NCBI GenBank assembly: GCA_963682175.1
Contig: OY821784.1
Location: 30,113,621 to 30,177,620, forward strand
DNA: 64,000 bases
Direction: 5' to 3'
Origin: Triglochin maritima
Taxonomy: Eukaryota; Streptophyta; Magnoliopsida; Alismatales; Juncaginaceae
The stretch's first letter is position 1. Every line of letters begins with the position of its first letter. The position numbers and the translations under genes were made by a program. The notes under the pieces are model-generated. The model ran no database searches. It had not been told where the DNA came from and saw only the letters and a list, made by a program, of their open reading frames with translations. Below, piece after piece: positions 32,020-43,964 of this stretch.

Positions 32020-33420
32020 TGCTAATTGTTTTATATTTAGACCGCAAGTGCAGAGTCGTCGGTGAAGACGGGGCAAGTACGAGTCGTCCGCAGGGAGGTG
32101 AGCAGTCTCTGGTATGACCAAAATCAGATGGCGCAAAAGAGGAGAAGAGTTGTAGATTAGGCTAAGCTACACTACTCTATACTAGTAAGTAACACATGCA
32201 AAAGAAAACAACAAACAATGGACTAAAACTAAACTATGAATTTTGATAATAAAGCTGGAAATCAGAGATGCATACCCCTAAGTGGTGGAGTGAGTGTACA
32301 CATGCAAAGAGATGGTGAAGAATACATTCATTAAGCACAAATGAAGTTTGTATTTTCATGTATAGGAAGTGTCTAATGATTATGGCAAAACTTATCAATC
32401 CCATTACTAACCTAGTTGACTAACATTCACATATACAAGTTGGTTATTTCAGAACCTAAACCAGCATGAGAGGTGTCTAATATTTGTGGCAAAACTCATC
32501 AAGTTACAAGTTCTATCTTAAACAAGCAAACATACATTTATGTTTATCAACACATTTCATACAAAGCATTCATTTGCATTCTCTTTTGCATGTATAAAAA
32601 ATTAACTCCACCCGCCAAAGGGGATCAACTACTCACTATCCATTAAACTAATTATTATCCTAAGAAAGGAAAACATGTTAGCTAGTTACTAAGATTAATG
32701 AAATGAAATTAAACTAAGTATGCAAGCAACATGAAACAAGCAACATAACAAAGAAACTTTTATTAAATTCAGACTCACAATACAAGTAGCATCTTCCTAC
32801 TTTAGTATTTGCTCCAAGGCTCCACTTCAAGTAGGAAGAATAGGCACCAAGTATGTAGTAGATTACAAGGGAAGGTGAGGAGTTCTATTTATAGTCATTG
32901 AAAAAGGTAATCAGGGACAAACCCCCGATGTGGGACTAATACAACACAAGAAATAGGTATAAATCTCCCCGAAACATGATCTGCCTGAAGCGTGTCGGAT
33001 CCGGAGCCGACCCACCCACCAATCAGCGGTCCCAGACTGCCAATTGGCGGTCTATGGAGTCCAGATCCGCTCTGGATTTTGGTTGGGCTTTGCTGGGTTG
33101 TTGTCTTCATGTTTGATGCACCTAAGTAAGTTGTTGGAGTTTAGGCCCGACCCGAATTGCCAAAATACTCCACATGATGGTATGTAGTTTCTTCATTTGC
33201 TCATTGGTCCTTTGGGCTTTCAATCATGTCCTTCTCCCTTGTATCTTAGTCCTCCAGTCTCACAACTCGGTCATTTTTCCTACTTTTAGGTCTTTTTATG
33301 CTTCATCTCCTCAAACCTATTTATTCCTGAAACTCAAACATAAAACTCGTTACTTAGCATAATTTAGGTTCAAGATAATGGATATAAGACAAAAATGAGT
33401 GCATGAAATGATGTCAATCA
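32020..33420 (-). repeat. Athila-B2 3' LTR
   Basis: Starts TGCTAATTG and ends ATGTCAATCA. TATAAATA on the minus strand at 32885-32894. The dyad pair ccaatcagcggtc / ccaattggcggtc is at 33020-33055, and the U5 stem-loop at 32057-32070. Confidence 0.92.
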
Positions 33421-34680
33421 AATACCACCACACCTAACTTTTGCTAGTCCCGAGCAAAACGAAGAAAGAGAAGAATGAAAGAAAGGAAAAAGCATACATA
33501 AAACAGGAAAATCCGAACTCACTTTCGTAGGAATCACGGTTGCACTTAGCACGTGTAACAAGTCGTTAAACCTCCTTGTCTCGTGGGAATCACGGTTGCA
33601 CTTAGCAACACGACTCGATGACTTATTTTTGTCTATCATTTGACGCGGTAATTCTATGCGCCGACTCTATATATGTAATCAGTCCACATACCTAGCCTAG
33701 TGAATCATTCGTGAAAGTTAATTAAGGACTTAAGTGAAAGACATGTGCAACCTTAACTTCTTAAAGAGATATACATTGTGTAAAGTCCATTAAGGTTCTT
33801 ATTTGACTCTCTCTTTTTCTTTTTCTTCTTTTCTTTTCTTTGGAGCATTACATTGGTTGGTATTTGATTCTCCCAGGGTCGGGTTTCGTGCATCATTGCC
33901 TGTGAGGACTTACACTATCACGTACATCTTACCTCAAATATCCAGATAGGGCGATCCCTACCACCCGTGTAAGGGGAGTTCGGTTGGTGCATCCCAAGTC
34001 AGATGACTCAAAAGCACCAAGCACTAAGTGCCATTGGACCTAATTTCCCGAGTGATAGGAGCCGTGCAAGAAGAGAGAACACCACTAATTTATTTATCTA
34101 CATGGGAACCAAAACTCCTACACTTACAGTTTCACAAAAAGAGTTTATGGGACCTTGACTACGACAAACTTCCTTATACTAACATACACAAATTATTTGA
34201 CTCACTAGGTTCAGGGTGAACTTCTTTATTTGTTTGAGTACTGAAACCCTATGATTACACGCCCCCTAGGGAGGACCTGGGTGATACCTTACGACTCGAT
34301 AAGACCTAAAGTCAGTATACTAGATATACTAATGCATCTTGTTCAAGACAATTTTGGGAGCTTTCTTTTTACTCTTCCTCTCAACGGTTTTCCAGATGCG
34401 AAACACACGCAAAACCCACAAAATATTTTCTTTCGCAAACACTTGAAGATTTTGAAAGAAATGTCAAAATTTTAAAGCATAAGGCAAGCGAAAGAAGACA
34501 AGTCACCCAAGGATCATGACAAGCATATATATCGATATTAAATGCAGAACACTACATGACCCTAGCAATACAAACAAAAGAAAACGAAATAAAACAAAAG
34601 ACACAAAATATGTACAAAAGTGAAAACACCCCCCCCCCCCACACACACACCTAATCCATGCATTGTCCTCAATGTATGGC
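33421..34680 (-). other. Athila-B2 3' noncoding region
   Basis: Polypurine tract 33423-33434 beside the LTR, hairpin 33439-33459, second polypurine run with a C tract (34627-34651) and hairpin 34661-34674. A block around 33525-33555 (aatcacggttgcacttagca) is repeated at 33589-33608. No gene is seen. Confidence 0.75.
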
Positions 34681-34715
34681 AAAATGACACAAATGCATGG
34701 ATAAGGTGTACCAGA

Positions 34716-35712
34716 CTAATGACGGTGGCCAGAGGTGCCCGAAGAGGCACCTCGCACAAGAGCCGACAATTTTCTATATTTTTTCCGGTTTTGCTTGGCT
34801 AAAATGATGTTTTGCTGCTCAAATGCCATCTCAGATATGTCGGTGTTAAAGAGCGTTCCCGAGCTCATAGATGAGTTTGAGGAATTGGCTCTAACATCCT
34901 CCTCCATGTAATTAGGGAGCCACGCCTCCGACAGGCAATGGCGAAATGACGGGGTCATCTTCGCTACCTTGAGGTCGGTGCCTTGGCGCCGCTGCAAGCT
35001 CTCAAATCGTGGGATGTCCAACATGCCACACAATTCGGTCACTTCAGTAGGCAAACAGTGTATTTCTTTAAGCTTAGCGTTCACCAAAACGTCGAACAAC
35101 GTTCGACAAATGTAGTGAGGTGAACCATCCATGAGACTATACACTATTCGCAAACTAGGTGTGAAGAATGTGGAGGTACGCTCTTAGCCCAACTACACAC
35201 CCACCTAGCTACAATGTGCACATTGGAGTAGATGTGCACATTAGGTATTCCCCCATGCGATGAAATGATTGCCCGCGCCCAAGCATAGATCGGTAAAAAT
35301 TAATGTCACGGGTGGGCACGAGATCATCGACTAAGCGGATCCCAGTCGCGTCGGAGATGAATTGGGGTGTCACGGTGTGCTTCACCCCTCTAAGAGTGAC
35401 ACTAAACTCGAGTTGCCCGGTCTGGGCATACTCAAAAGTAGTAAAATACTCATGTACGAGAGGTTCTACGTACATGGTTTCATCACCCTCATACAACAAA
35501 TGATGCTACCCTTTGGCTACGGTTCTATCGTAGAAGGGTTCTCCGATCTCGTGAATCAAGGAGGCAAAATTAAGTTCTGGAATTAAATGTGGGCTTGCCA
35601 TATCTGCACCTACCTTGGCGAGCTTTAACGACGGAACACACGGCGACGAAGACGAACACGACGCAAGAGGATTGGAGACCACAACATGTCGACTCCAGCA
35701 GCAACCAAACAC
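34716..35712 (-). pseudogene. Athila ORF1-like protein, broken
   Basis: Lies where Athila elements carry their extra gene, between integrase and 3' LTR. The first part (35712-35209) reads ELNFASLIHEIGEPFYDRTV, then a TAG at 35508-35506, then YVEPLVHEYFTTFEY and LEFSVTLRGVKHTVTPQF, the pattern of the ATHILA ORF-1 family. After a frameshift, 35153-34716 continues with MDGSPHYICRTLFDVLV and a Ser- and basic-rich tail. The role of this protein is not known; an envelope-like function has been proposed for the downstream gene of Athila elements, but I see no clear signal peptide or membrane anchor in what remains. The reading beginning at 35712 is one candidate start. Confidence 0.65.
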
Positions 35713-36041
35713 TCAACCAAACGCAACCGACAAGAGACACAAACACACACGACCAGACGAAGATAGAAGAGCAACTCGCCACAATAGACCGCTGATTGGT
35801 GGTTGAAAACCGCTGATTAGCGGTCTGTTTGTAAAATCTGGGGAAGGGATTCAAGTGGTGGCGGCCAGAGGTGGCCAAACGCGTTTTTTCGTTTGGTGGA
35901 GGATGGGTAGGGCAAGGCATCACGTGTTTTTAACAAAGCAAATGGAAAAATATCCAAAAGGCACTTCTATTTTTTATTTTCTTCATTTTTCACTTTTTTT
36001 CTTTCAAAGATATGTACAACTAAATGAAGATATGGATCACG

Positions 36042-37278
36042 TCAAGTGACCACATCCGCGGGGAGTTCGTGTAGAGACATGAGTTCCTCCTCGACTTCTG
36101 TTGTGGTCCCTTCCAAGTACGGTTTAAGGTGTTGTCCATTAACTTTCAACATGTCCTCATTCCTTGGATTCTGAATCTCAACCACCCCATGTGGGGAGAC
36201 AGTTAAAACAATGAAAAGCCCAGACCACCGACTCCGATGTTTCCCCGGAAACAAGTGGAGGCGAGAGTTATACAAAAAGGCCTTTTGTCCCACTGTAAAG
36301 GTTTCGATTCGGACCAAGCGGTCATGGAAAATTTTAGTACGGGACTTGCAAATCTTGGCATTCTCATACACTTAATTTCTCAACTCTTCCAACTCGTTGA
36401 GGTCTATCTTGCGATTGGCACCGGAAACATCAATACTCATGTTAAGATGTTTGATTTCCCATAATGCCTAGTGCTCAAGCTCTACCGGAAGATGGAAAGC
36501 GTTACCATAAACTAGCCGGTAGGGGGACATGCCAAGGTCGGTTTTAAATGCAGTGCGGAAAGCCCATAATGCATCATTAAGGTTGACTGAGCAATCTTTC
36601 CTTGAAGCATTAACCATTTGGAAATTTCCACTTGGCCACTGGTTTGAGGATGATAAGGTGTGGCCAACTTGTGCATGATGGAATATTTCCTCAACACTGC
36701 CTCCAGGGATCGGTTCACAAAGTGTGTCCCCCGATCACTTATGATACAATGAGGTGTACCAAACCTCGCAAAGATGTGTTCTTTAAGAAATTTGATCACA
36801 ACCTTTCGATCGTTAGTGCGAGTGGGGATTGCTTCAACCCACTTTGACACATAATCGACTGCCACAAGAATGTAGGTGTGACCATGGGACATGGGGAAAG
36901 GACTGATGAAGTCAATTCCCCAAACATGAAAGATGTTGACCACTAAGATAGGATTGAGTTGCATCATATCACGTCTTCCAATGAGGCCCACATGTTGGCA
37001 CGTATCGCATGCTTTGCAAAATGCAAAAGTGTCTTGGAACAACGTGGGCCGGTAAAAACCGCATTGGAGCACTTTGACAGCGGTTTCTTGGCACCAAAGT
37101 GCCCACCATATGCCTCCTTATGGCAAAAGGACATGACGCTCTGAATCTTGTCGTTAGGAATGCATTTTCTTATGATTTGAGCGGCAAAGTACTTAAATAA
37201 GTAGGGATCATCCCAATAGAAGTGCTTGACTAACGACTTGAACTTTTCTTTCTCACTGTGTGTCCAATGAGCCGGCAC
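36042..37278 (-). pseudogene. Athila-B2 integrase, broken
   Basis: Three frames. 37278-36964 has the N-terminal zinc region, with the second His in [11 protein letters not shown]. 37072-36512 reads [11 protein letters not shown] (Cys pair), GIDFISPFP (first catalytic Asp), [11 protein letters not shown] (second Asp) and [12 protein letters not shown] (catalytic Glu), so the DDE triad is present. 36371-36042 has the C-terminal part, with RWSGLFIVLTVSPHGVVEI. Integrase would insert the cDNA and make the 5-bp duplications seen here. At least two frameshifts separate the pieces. Confidence 0.88.
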
Positions 37279-37363
37279 CTCCCCAGTTGCTTAATAGTTC
37301 ACAATTTTAGCGAACCAAGGGGTGAGGCTATTGCCATAAGGTTCTCATCAGGGAAGAACTCGT

Positions 37364-39017
37364 TCACCGGTGGGTCCGGTGAAAGATCAACTCAGATGCA
37401 AGAGAGATGATCTGCCACGACATTCTCGCATCCCTTCTTGTCCCGTATTTCAAGGTCGAACTCTTGCAACAACAAGATCCAACGCAGGAGACGGGGTTTC
37501 GCATCCTTTTTAGACAAAATGTAGCGAAGAGCTGAGTGATCAGTGTAGATGATGACGTACGACCCAATCAGGTACTGGTGAAATTTTTCCAACGCAAATA
37601 TGATCACGATGAACTCTTTCTCAGTAATGGAGTAGTTGAGTTGGGCTTCATTGAAAGTATGCCTTGCATAGTAGATCACATGAGGCAATTTGTCAACTTT
37701 CTGACCCAAAACTGCTCCTATCGCATAGTCAGATGCATCACACATCAGCTCGAAAGGTAGAGTCTACATTGGTACCTTAATAATAGGAGTGAATGTCAAC
37801 TCACGCTTAAGAAACTCAAACACAATCATGCAGTCGGATGTGAACTCAAAAGAGGTACCTTAAGCAAGCAAGTTTGTCAAGGGGCGAGCTATCTTACTGA
37901 AATCCTTAATAATCCGCCAGTAAAAACCAGTGTGTCCAAGGAATGATCAGTTTTCTTTTACCGAGGTTGGTGGTGGAAGCTTAGAAATAAGCTCAATCTT
38001 TGCCCTATCCACCTCGATACCATCACGAGATACCACATGACTCAAAACAATGCCTTTTGTAACCATGAAATGACACTTTTCCCAATTAAGGGCTATGTTC
38101 GTTTCCGAACACCTCTTGAGAACAAGGCTCAAGTGGTGCAAGCACCCATCAAAGGAGGTGCCATGAACTGAGAAATCATCCATGAAAATCTCAAGGAAGT
38201 TCTCAACCATATTGGAAAAGATACTCAACATGAAACGTTGGAATGTTGCTGGTGCATTGCATTGTCCGAAAGCCATCCGTCTATAAGCAAACGTCCGAAA
38301 AGGATAGGTGAATGTGGTTTTCTCTTGGTCTTCAGGGGCAACTAGGATTTGATTGTACCCCAAATAACCATCAAGGAAACAGTAATAGGCGTGCCCAGCG
38401 AGTCTCTTCAACATCTCATCGATGAAAGGTAGAGGGAAGTGGTCCTTACGTGTGACCGCGTTCAACGTCCTATAGTCAATGCAAACTCACCACCCAGTTT
38501 GAAGTCGTGTAGGTACAAGCTTGTGGTTGTCATTCTGGACAACAGTGATACCCGACTTCTTGGGCACAACCTGGACAGGACTTACCCAAGCACTGTCTGA
38601 AATGGGAAAAATGATGCCACGATCTAAACATTTGATGATCTCTTTCTTAACTACTTCTGTCATGGTTGGATTTAAACGCCTCTGCGGGTCGCGACGTGGT
38701 TGTGCCTCATCCTCTAAAAAGATGTGGTGATGCACGACGTTAGGACTTATCCATTTAATGTCCTTCAAGGACCACCCAATGACTGATTTGTGCTCCTTTA
38801 GGACTCGAATCATACGTTCTTCCTGATCACCAGTTAACGTCGATGAGATAATCACCGGAAATGACCTATCGGGACTAAGAAAAATGTGTTTCAGTTCCTT
38901 AAGGAGTTCTTTAAGCTCAATTTTGGGTGGATCCTCAAGGCGAGGCGTGATATCTAGCTCGAGATGTAAGAAAGGAGGAGCTCGCATGTACTGAATGGCA
39001 TGCACATCATTGCTCAA
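37364..39017 (-). pseudogene. Athila-B2 reverse transcriptase and RNase H, broken
   Basis: 39017-38487 covers the pre-RT spacer and finger, ending LVPTRLQTGW then TGA where Arg (CGA) is expected. 38465-37947 is in the same frame and carries DHFPLPFIDEML, CFLDGYLGYNQI and the catalytic box FMDDFSV. RNase H follows (37745-37392) with [14 protein letters not shown], the conserved Glu in [14 protein letters not shown] and VADHLS. The stop and at least one break between 37947 and 37745 inactivate it. FMDD instead of YVDD is usual in the Athila/Tat branch. Confidence 0.9.
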
Positions 39018-40011
39018 CTTTCCCCATCCTCTTCATGATCGAAATCATCCATGGTGTAAGCATCTAGATTTTCATGAATCAGGGGGTACTCTTCTTCTAT
39101 TTCTTCTTCCACGTCCCGGATAAGATTGATTTCCATGGGGTCCTCGAAAGATGTTGACTGCCTAGCCATATTGAACACATGGAATGTCACGGTCAAGTTC
39201 CCGAACGACAATTTCATGAGTCCAGTTCGACAATTGATCTGGGCATTTGACGTTGCCAAAAAAGGTCTACCCAAAATCAATGGAATCTGAGAGTGGGTAG
39301 TCTTCATTGGTTCGGTCTCAAGGATGACGAAGTCAACAAGAAATATGAAATCGCCAACCTTGATTAGGACATCTTCAATGACCCCATAGGGACTTTGATC
39401 AAACGATCAGCCAACTGTAAAGTTGTTTTCGTAGGCTTGAGCTCGCCTAGGCTTAATCGTTGATACACAAAAGCTGGTAAGAGGTTAACCGTCGACCCAA
39501 GATCTACCAAGACATTATTAATGCGAGAGTCCCCAATGATACATGAAATTATTGGACTACCTGGGTCCTTCAATTTTACGTACGTTGGGTTTGAAATGAT
39601 CGAGCTCACATTAGCCGCCAAAAAGGCTTTGCTAGGGATGTTGGTTTTCCTCTTTGTCGTACAGAGATCCTTCAGGAATTTTGCATAAGGAGGTATTTGT
39701 TGAATCATGTCTAACAAAGGAATGTTGACATTCACTTTCTTGAATATCTTCAGCATTTTATCCACATTGTCACTTTGTTTCCTAGACAACCTACTAGGAT
39801 AATGAGCTTTTGGCAGGTATGTCTTCTGCGGTGCCTGAGAAGGAGGTGTTGGTGTATTACTCTCACCCTCAGCCTCTTTCTCACCATCATTCCCACAAAG
39901 GGGCTGCACAGATGGATTTACTAGCAAGGAAACGTGGTTGTTGACCTGCTTCCCATTTCTCAGGGTCACAATGGCATTGACATGGTCCACAGGTTCTTCC
40001 ACGTAGTTCAC
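39014..40011 (-). pseudogene. Athila-B2 aspartic protease, broken
   Basis: 40011-39364 runs from the linker through NIPLLDMIQQIPPYAKFL to DLGSTVNLLP, the active-site region in the same context as DLGASVNLLP of Athila-A. After a frameshift, 39307-39014 gives IPLILGRPFLATSNAQ and an acidic tail. It would cleave Gag-Pol. Confidence 0.85.
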
Positions 40012-40108
40012 TTGCCCCCCTGCGGTCTTGAACTTGCATTTTGCATGTTCGAGTGATGTTGAGCACGGGGGTTAGCCACAGGTTGTCTAGGCAGAATCCC
40101 TTTCTCTC

Positions 40109-41430
40109 TCATGCACAAACTGATCGAGTTGGCCCATCTGATGGTGAGCTGGTTCGAAGTGAGGACTTGACTCGTGGATGACATATTTTTTTTACAGAGT
40201 TCTCAAGTCCACGAGTGAAGTTCTCAAGTGAATTAAACTGGGTTTCCAAGTTGTTAGAATTTGGGAAACATGGTGGGTTGGTGCTTTGAGCTTGGGGTTG
40301 GTGATGAGACTGTGCATGCATGGGAGGTTGGTGTGGTCGGTTAGGTGGTCGAGAGAAGTTTGAAGGACCACCTGGGGCATTGGTGTGGTCCCATGAAAAT
40401 TAGGGTGGTTCCTCCATCCAGGGTTATATGATGATGAATATGGGTCATTCCTGGATCTATCATAGATGACATTAACATGTTCCATCTCAGGAGGAATGGA
40501 TGCACACTCACCTCCTATATGACATATCCTACCACATAGATGACAGGGAACTGGACCAGATCCAGACACATGTGACACATATAGCTGGTTTTTGAAGCAC
40601 AATCGAATCCATACGGCACATTAAGGCCGTCATGCGCGCCTCGGTGGTCGTAGTGGTATCGACAGCAAATGCGGTACCTCATCTAGTCGAGTTTGCGTTT
40701 ACAATCCTCGCTCCTATGCTAGATGATACTGGTGGTTCCCTCACACTCTCCCACTGCATGGTTTTCTTAGCGAGGTCTTCTAGGAAGGCCCATGCCTCCC
40801 TTTCATCCCTTCCTAATAACTCTCCTTGACACATGGACTCAAAGAGTGTTTGGGAAGGGATGTGAAGACCCTCGTACACAATCTGATATAAGCACCACAA
40901 CTCGATGCCATGGTGAGGGCATGAGGATAGTACCTCCTTGAACCTCTCTAAGTATGCATGGAATGATTCGGTGTCATGCTGATAAAACGAATTGATTTCT
41001 TTCCTTAATTTTTGAGTCCGATGATTTGGAAAGTACTTCTTGAGGAATGCATATTGAAACTCATCCCAAGTCTTAAAGGCATTCGTCTGGTTGTTGTACA
41101 ACACTTCTTGGCATCATCCTTCAGTGCAAAGGGGACAAGCCTATGATGGATGGAGTCTGGTCTAAGTTGTTGCAGCTTGAACATAGCACAGACCTCCTCA
41201 AATTCCCTGAGAAAGATATAGGGGCCACCATTCCCATTGAAGTGAGGGAGCATGGATATAAACTGAGGCTTAACCTCAAAGTGGTTCCCATTCGCCTCTG
41301 GCAATACGATGCATGAGGGTAGAGCAGTACGACTCGGGTAGCATCGATCACGGAGAGGTATAGGAGCAATAACAGGAAGAACAGGTGAGTCGAACGACTG
41401 CTTCTCCTCATGGTACGAGAAGATGAAGGC
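40109..41430 (-). pseudogene. Athila-B2 gag, broken
   Basis: The blocks appear in order over several frames: RDRCYP-like start region near 41340, YIFLREFEEVCAMF, FALKDDAKK, then (after a frameshift near 41105) FLKKYFPNHRTQKLR, CPHHGIELW, FLEDLAKKTMQWESVREP, and a zinc knuckle CHLCGRICHIGGEC near 40550. The 5' end of gag is uncertain. Confidence 0.85.
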
Positions 41431-41599
41431 GTCGAGAAATCAACTATCGAGGCAGGATTGATGACAAACCTTGTCAAACGGCCACTCTCGTCTCGTGCCC
41501 ACACAAGCATGCACAACAGTGCACACACACAAACCAAAACCTTTTTTTCGACATCTAAAATAGAATGTGCGTAGAGGAGAAGACGGGAGGACACAGAAG

Positions 41600-42559
41600 A
41601 GAGAGAATGACTCAGGAGAGAAGGGAAGAAGTCCTTATGCTACGGCGGGTGGGTACAAGTAGAAGCACACAGGGAAACAAGGCTAAAACAACCTAAGGTC
41701 GCTATAGGTCCTTACAACTAGACGACGCCTAATTACGAGGTCACACGACCTCAACACGCCTCACCTCCCTACGGCAAAGACCACAAAGCCCAGCAAGTGA
41801 GCCAATCTCTCGTACTATCGATAGAGTGGGCGACGCCGATCAGGCCATGACGGTCGTGACCGGATCACTCTCCTAATGCGCCCGAGATCCTTAGGACCAA
41901 TGTCTACTTGATTTTAAAATTAGGCTCTTAATTAGTGTAGGTTTTTGGGCGAAGAAAAGCCCCTCCTTAGTAGCATTTTGGAGTCTTAATCTAGCAATCA
42001 ACTCTCCAAACAAATGCTCAACTCACAGTTGTTGCAATACAATTCCTACTAACTGATGCATGTTCATACGAAATCCATGAATGAAAGTAGGAAATGTGTA
42101 CCTCACGCCAGCAGTCAGCAACTGAAAGTAAAGCTAAAATAAAAGACAATCTACGTGCCTAAGTGAAGTACATGATGCATGACCTAAACAAGAAAGAATG
42201 TCTAATCTTTTGCTTTGGGTTTTAGGGTCCAAGTTACTTAAAGGGAGATTGATTATTGATCTAGGGATGAACTAAAAGTCATAACATGCCAAATTAATCC
42301 CCAAACCTCTATATCAGATAAAGAAACAAGTCATAGAAAGAAGAAGTGGAGAGGAACTTACCGACCGCCAGTTGACGGTCTTAGGCCGCTGATTGGCGGT
42401 CCAACAAGCTCAGTTTGCCTCAAAACTTCTCCAGCTGCCTCCCCTTACATCTCCAAGTTTCCTGAAATAAAGAAAAACTACAAACAAAAAATTAAATCCA
42501 CCTGAATTGTCCAAACCAGAGTCTGGACTGGCACCTCCCCGGCAACGGTACAAAAAACT
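41600..42559 (-). other. Athila-B2 leader and primer site
   Basis: Noncoding leader. Dyads accgccagttgacggtc and ccgctgattggcggtc lie at 42363-42402 near the LTR, as the A-family dyads do in their leader. The primer site at 42536-42553 matches the tRNA-Asp 3' end for tccccggcaacgg but diverges at its last bases. Confidence 0.75.
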
Positions 42560-43959
42560 TGTTTAATCATTTTATATTTAGACCGCAAGTGCACAGCCAT
42601 CGGTGAAGATGGGGCAAGTACGGGTCACCCGCAGGGAGGTGAGCAACCTCTGGTAACACCAAAAATAGATGGCGAAAAAGAGGAGAAGAGTTGTAGATTA
42701 CGCTAAGCTACACTACTCTAGACTAGTAAGTAACACATGCCAACGAAAACAACAAACAATGGACTAAAACTAAACTAAGAATTTTGATAAGTAAGCTGGA
42801 AATTAGAGATGCATACCCCTTTGGGGTGGAGTGAGTTCACACATGCAAAGAGATGGTGAAGAATACATTCATTAAGCACAAATGAAGTTCTATTTTCATG
42901 TATAGGAAGTGTCTAATGATTATGGCAAAACCTATCAATCCCATTACTAACCTAGTTGATTAACATTCACATATACAAGTTGGTTATTTCAGAACCTAAA
43001 CAAGTATGAGAGGTGTCTAATATTTGTGGCAAAACTCATCAAGTTAAAAGTTCTATCTTAAACAAGCAAGCATACATTTATGTTTATCAACACATTTCAT
43101 ACAAAGCATTCATTTGCATTCTCTTTTGCATGTATAAAACATTAACTCCACCCCCCAAAGGGGATCAACTACTCACTATCCATTAAACTAATTATTATCC
43201 TAAGAAAGGAAAACATATTAACTAAGTTACTAAGATTAATGAAATAAAATTAAACTAAGTATGCAAGCAACATGAAACAAGCAACATAACAAAGAAACTT
43301 TTATTAAATTCAGACTCACAATACAAGTAGCATCTTCCTACTTTAGTATTTGCTCCAAGGCTCCACTTCAAGTAGGAAGAATAGGCACCAAGTATGTAGT
43401 AGATTACAAGGGAAGGTGAGGAGTTCTATTTATAGTCATTGAAAAAGGTAATCAGGGACAAACCCCCGATGTGGGACTAATACAACACAAGAAAAGGTAA
43501 AAATCTCCCCAATACATGATCTGCCTGAAGCGTGTTGGATCCGGAGCCGACCCGACCACCAATCAGCGGTCCCAGACTGCCAATTGGCGGTCTACAGAGT
43601 CCGGATCCGCTCTGGATTTTGGTTGGGCTTTGCTGGGTTGTTGTCTTCATGTTTGATGCACCCAAGTAAGTTGTTGGAGTTTAGGCCCGACCCGAATTGC
43701 CAAAATACTCCTCATGATGGTATGGAGTTTCTTCATTTGCTCATTGGTCCTTTGGGCTTTCAATCATGTCCTTCTCCCTTGCATCTTAGTCCTCAAGTCT
43801 CACAACTCAGTCTTTTTCCTGCTTTTAGGTCCTTTTATGCTTCTTCTCCTCAAACCAATTTATTCCTGAAACTCAAACATAAAACTCGTTACGTATCATT
43901 GTTTAGGTTCAACATAATAGATATAAGACACAAATGACTGCATGAAATGATGTCAATCA
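42560..43959 (-). repeat. Athila-B2 5' LTR
   Basis: 1400 bp, starting TGTTTAATCA and ending ATGTCAATCA. TATA dyad ctatttatag at 43426-43435, regulatory dyads at 43560-43595, U5 stem-loop at 42597-42612. Confidence 0.92.
43426..43435 (-). promoter_or_regulatory. TATA box of Athila-B2 5' LTR
   Basis: CTATAAATAG on the minus strand, same core as in Athila-A. It lies about 130 bp downstream, in the sense of transcription, of the dyad pair at 43560-43595. Confidence 0.65.
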
Positions 43960-43964
43960 AGAAG

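Larger units (their letters stand above)
32020..43959 (-). mobile_element. Athila-B2, full-length Ty3/gypsy Athila element
   Basis: 11,940 bp with agaag on both sides (32015-32019 and 43960-43964). LTRs 32020-33420 and 42560-43959 (1401 and 1400 bp) are very similar. On the minus strand the order is LTR, primer site, leader, gag, protease, RT-RNase H, integrase, ORF1-like gene, 3' noncoding region with two polypurine runs, LTR. All coding parts carry frameshifts or stops. It shows what an autonomous partner of the gag-only Athila-A could look like. Confidence 0.93.
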